Assembly: GCA_937884915.1 (NCBI GenBank)
Contig: CALAAN010000323.1
Span: forward strand, 1 to 6,219
Length of the DNA: 6,219 bases
Source of the DNA: an uncultured Oscillibacter sp.
GTDB taxonomy: Bacteria; Bacillota; Clostridia; Oscillospirales; Oscillospiraceae
Reading direction: 5' to 3'
Part shown: one piece after another, positions 5,337-6,219 of the stretch
Position numbering within the stretch: position 1 is the stretch's first letter
Layout of the letters: every line of letters begins with the position of its first letter
Program-made: the position numbers and the translations under genes
Notes under the pieces: generated by a model
Told to the model about the DNA's origin: nothing
Databases searched by the model: none
The model's input: the letters and a program-made list of their open reading frames with translations, nothing else

Positions 5337-6003
5337 CGACGAGCAGCTTCTCGTCAAGGGCATGAAATTCAATCTGGAAAACGAGGGCTACACGGTCGAG
5401 ACCGCCTACGACGGCGCGACCGCAATCGACATGGCCAAAACGGGCGATTTCGACCTCATCATTATTGACCTGATGATGCCGCAGGTGGACGGGCTGACGG
5501 CCTGCATGCGCATCCGCGAATTTTCGAACGTGCCGATCATCATGCTGACCGCCCGCAGCGAGGACACTGACAAGATCATCGGCCTTGAGTCCGGCGCGGA
5601 CGACTACATCACAAAGCCCTTTAACATTCTGGAGCTCAAGGCGCGCATCCGCGCGCTGCTGCGCCGTGCGAACGCGGCCCCGCAGCAAAAGCAGCCCGAA
5701 ACGCTTCTTCTGACCGCGGGCGGCATCACGCTCGACCCCGAGCAGCGCGTTGCCGTCAAGGACGGCGAGATCGTCGAGCTCACGGCCAAGGAATACGACC
5801 TCATTGAGCTTCTCGTCAAGAATCCGCGCCGCGTTTACTCGCGCGAAAATCTGATGGACCTTGTCTGGGGCTACACCTACGCGGGCGACTACCGCACGGT
5901 GGATGTGCACATCCGGAGGCTGCGCGAAAAGCTCGAGGAAAACCCCGCCGCGCCGCAGCACATCCTGACAAAGTGGGGCGTCGGGTACTATTTGAAGGAC
6001 TGA
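5317..6003 (+). CDS. OmpR/PhoB-family DNA-binding response regulator
   Basis: 228-residue cytoplasmic two-component regulator. The receiver domain (about 1-118) begins MKILVVDDE with the acidic pair D7/D8, the phospho-acceptor Asp51 in LIIIDLMMP, the switch Thr78 in IIMLTAR, and Lys100 in the YITKPF motif. A short Ala/Gln linker (about 120-130) leads to a PhoB-type winged-helix domain (about 131-227) with the ELTAKEYDLIELL, RENLMDLVWG, RTVDVHIRRLREKL and GVGYYL signatures. All key residues are present, so it should be phosphorylatable and bind DNA as a dimer. It overlaps the comEA-like gene by 20 bases and is followed after 35 bases by its probable kinase. Target genes cannot be told from the window; the divergent carboxypeptidase gene is one candidate. 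Confidence 0.96.
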   Translation: MKILVVDDEQLLVKGMKFNLENEGYTVETAYDGATAIDMAKTGDFDLIIIDLMMPQVDGLTACMRIREFSNVPIIMLTARSEDTDKIIGLESGADDYITKPFNILELKARIRALLRRANAAPQQKQPETLLLTAGGITLDPEQRVAVKDGEIVELTAKEYDLIELLVKNPRRVYSRENLMDLVWGYTYAGDYRTVDVHIRRLREKLEENPAAPQHILTKWGVGYYLKD

Positions 6004-6038
6004 GATATCACTAAAGAAAAAAGAAAGGGGGCAGCGCC

Positions 6039-6219
6039 GTGCAGATGCATGCGAGCTTGCAGCGAAAATTTAGCTTCAGCTATATCGCCATCATTCTGGC
6101 GGTGCTGATCCTTTTGAATACCTATCCGCTCATCACGTCGGAAAACCTGACGTTCCGCTCTAAGCAGAGTTCGCTGCAGGGCAGCGTCTCCGTGATGGTG
6201 ACGGCACTCTCGGGCGTTG
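6039..6219 (+). CDS. Probable sensor histidine kinase, N-terminal fragment (3' end missing)
   Basis: Sixty codons open to the right edge. A GTG start at 6039 has AAAGGGGG about seven bases upstream; an ATG at 6045 is possible but is spaced too far. The visible part is a short basic N-terminus (HASLQRK), one membrane helix (about residues 13-29, rich in Ile/Leu) and the beginning of an extracellular segment with a Ser-rich helix-like stretch (about 39-58). No kinase motif (H box, N, G1, G2) lies inside the window. The call rests on position directly after a PhoB-type regulator gene, 35 bases away in the same direction, and on topology typical of membrane sensor kinases. Confidence 0.65.
   Translation, partial: MQMHASLQRKFSFSYIAIILAVLILLNTYPLITSENLTFRSKQSSLQGSVSVMVTALSGV

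Noticed and set aside
5299..5961. Long minus-strand open frame of 220 codons over the response regulator gene
   Set aside because: It lies opposite a regulator gene with all catalytic and DNA-binding motifs intact, and has no ribosome binding site or family signature of its own.

Overview
The window looks like chromosomal DNA of an endospore-forming, GC-rich member of the Clostridia (Firmicutes). An Oscillospiraceae/Ruminococcaceae-like gut lineage is my guess. The evidence is a SpoIIIE/FtsK translocase, a CwlJ-type spore cortex hydrolase followed by a GerQ-like coat protein, strong GGAGG-type ribosome binding sites, and a Gram-positive PhoB-type two-component pair. GC content is high by eye (about 60%), except in a few AT-rich patches. 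The placement is inference from gene content; there is no rRNA or other phylogenetic marker here.

Layout, left to right. (1) Positions 1-2060 (+) hold the 3' part of a SpoIIIE/FtsK DNA translocase gene. The membrane domain is missing because the gene runs off the left edge. A clear intrinsic terminator (2070-2106) closes it. (2) Positions 2180-3155 (+) hold a two-gene unit: a CwlJ/SleB-family cell-wall hydrolase and, 43 bases downstream, a GerQ-like protein. In Bacillus, GerQ is needed for CwlJ to be in the spore coat, so this pair is best read as a spore germination module. (3) Positions 3156-3440 contain no gene. The stretch is packed with inverted repeats and ends in a perfect 16-bp bidirectional terminator (3402-3437) shared with the convergent gene. 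(4) Positions 3441-4814 (-) encode a serine D-Ala-D-Ala carboxypeptidase (PBP5/DacF type) with a signal peptide, a C-terminal membrane helix and a very Arg-rich tail. (5) Positions 4815-4925 form a compact divergent control region with candidate promoters on both strands and a 13-nt perfect dyad. (6) Positions 4926 to the right edge (+) hold a membrane-anchored ComEA-like helix-hairpin-helix protein, overlapping by 20 bases an OmpR/PhoB-type response regulator, followed by the start of its probable histidine kinase, cut by the right edge.

How the genes may work together: the left half fits sporulation and germination (chromosome translocation into the forespore, cortex hydrolysis, coat assembly). 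The right half fits cell-envelope maintenance and signalling (peptidoglycan stem-peptide trimming next to a two-component system). I found no transposase, phage gene, CRISPR array, tRNA or rRNA, and no clear novel system. The parts most worth a second look are the hairpin-rich intergenic block at 3156-3400, the diverged CwlJ-GerQ pair, the dyad at 4829-4841, and the ComEA-like gene translationally coupled to a two-component system.
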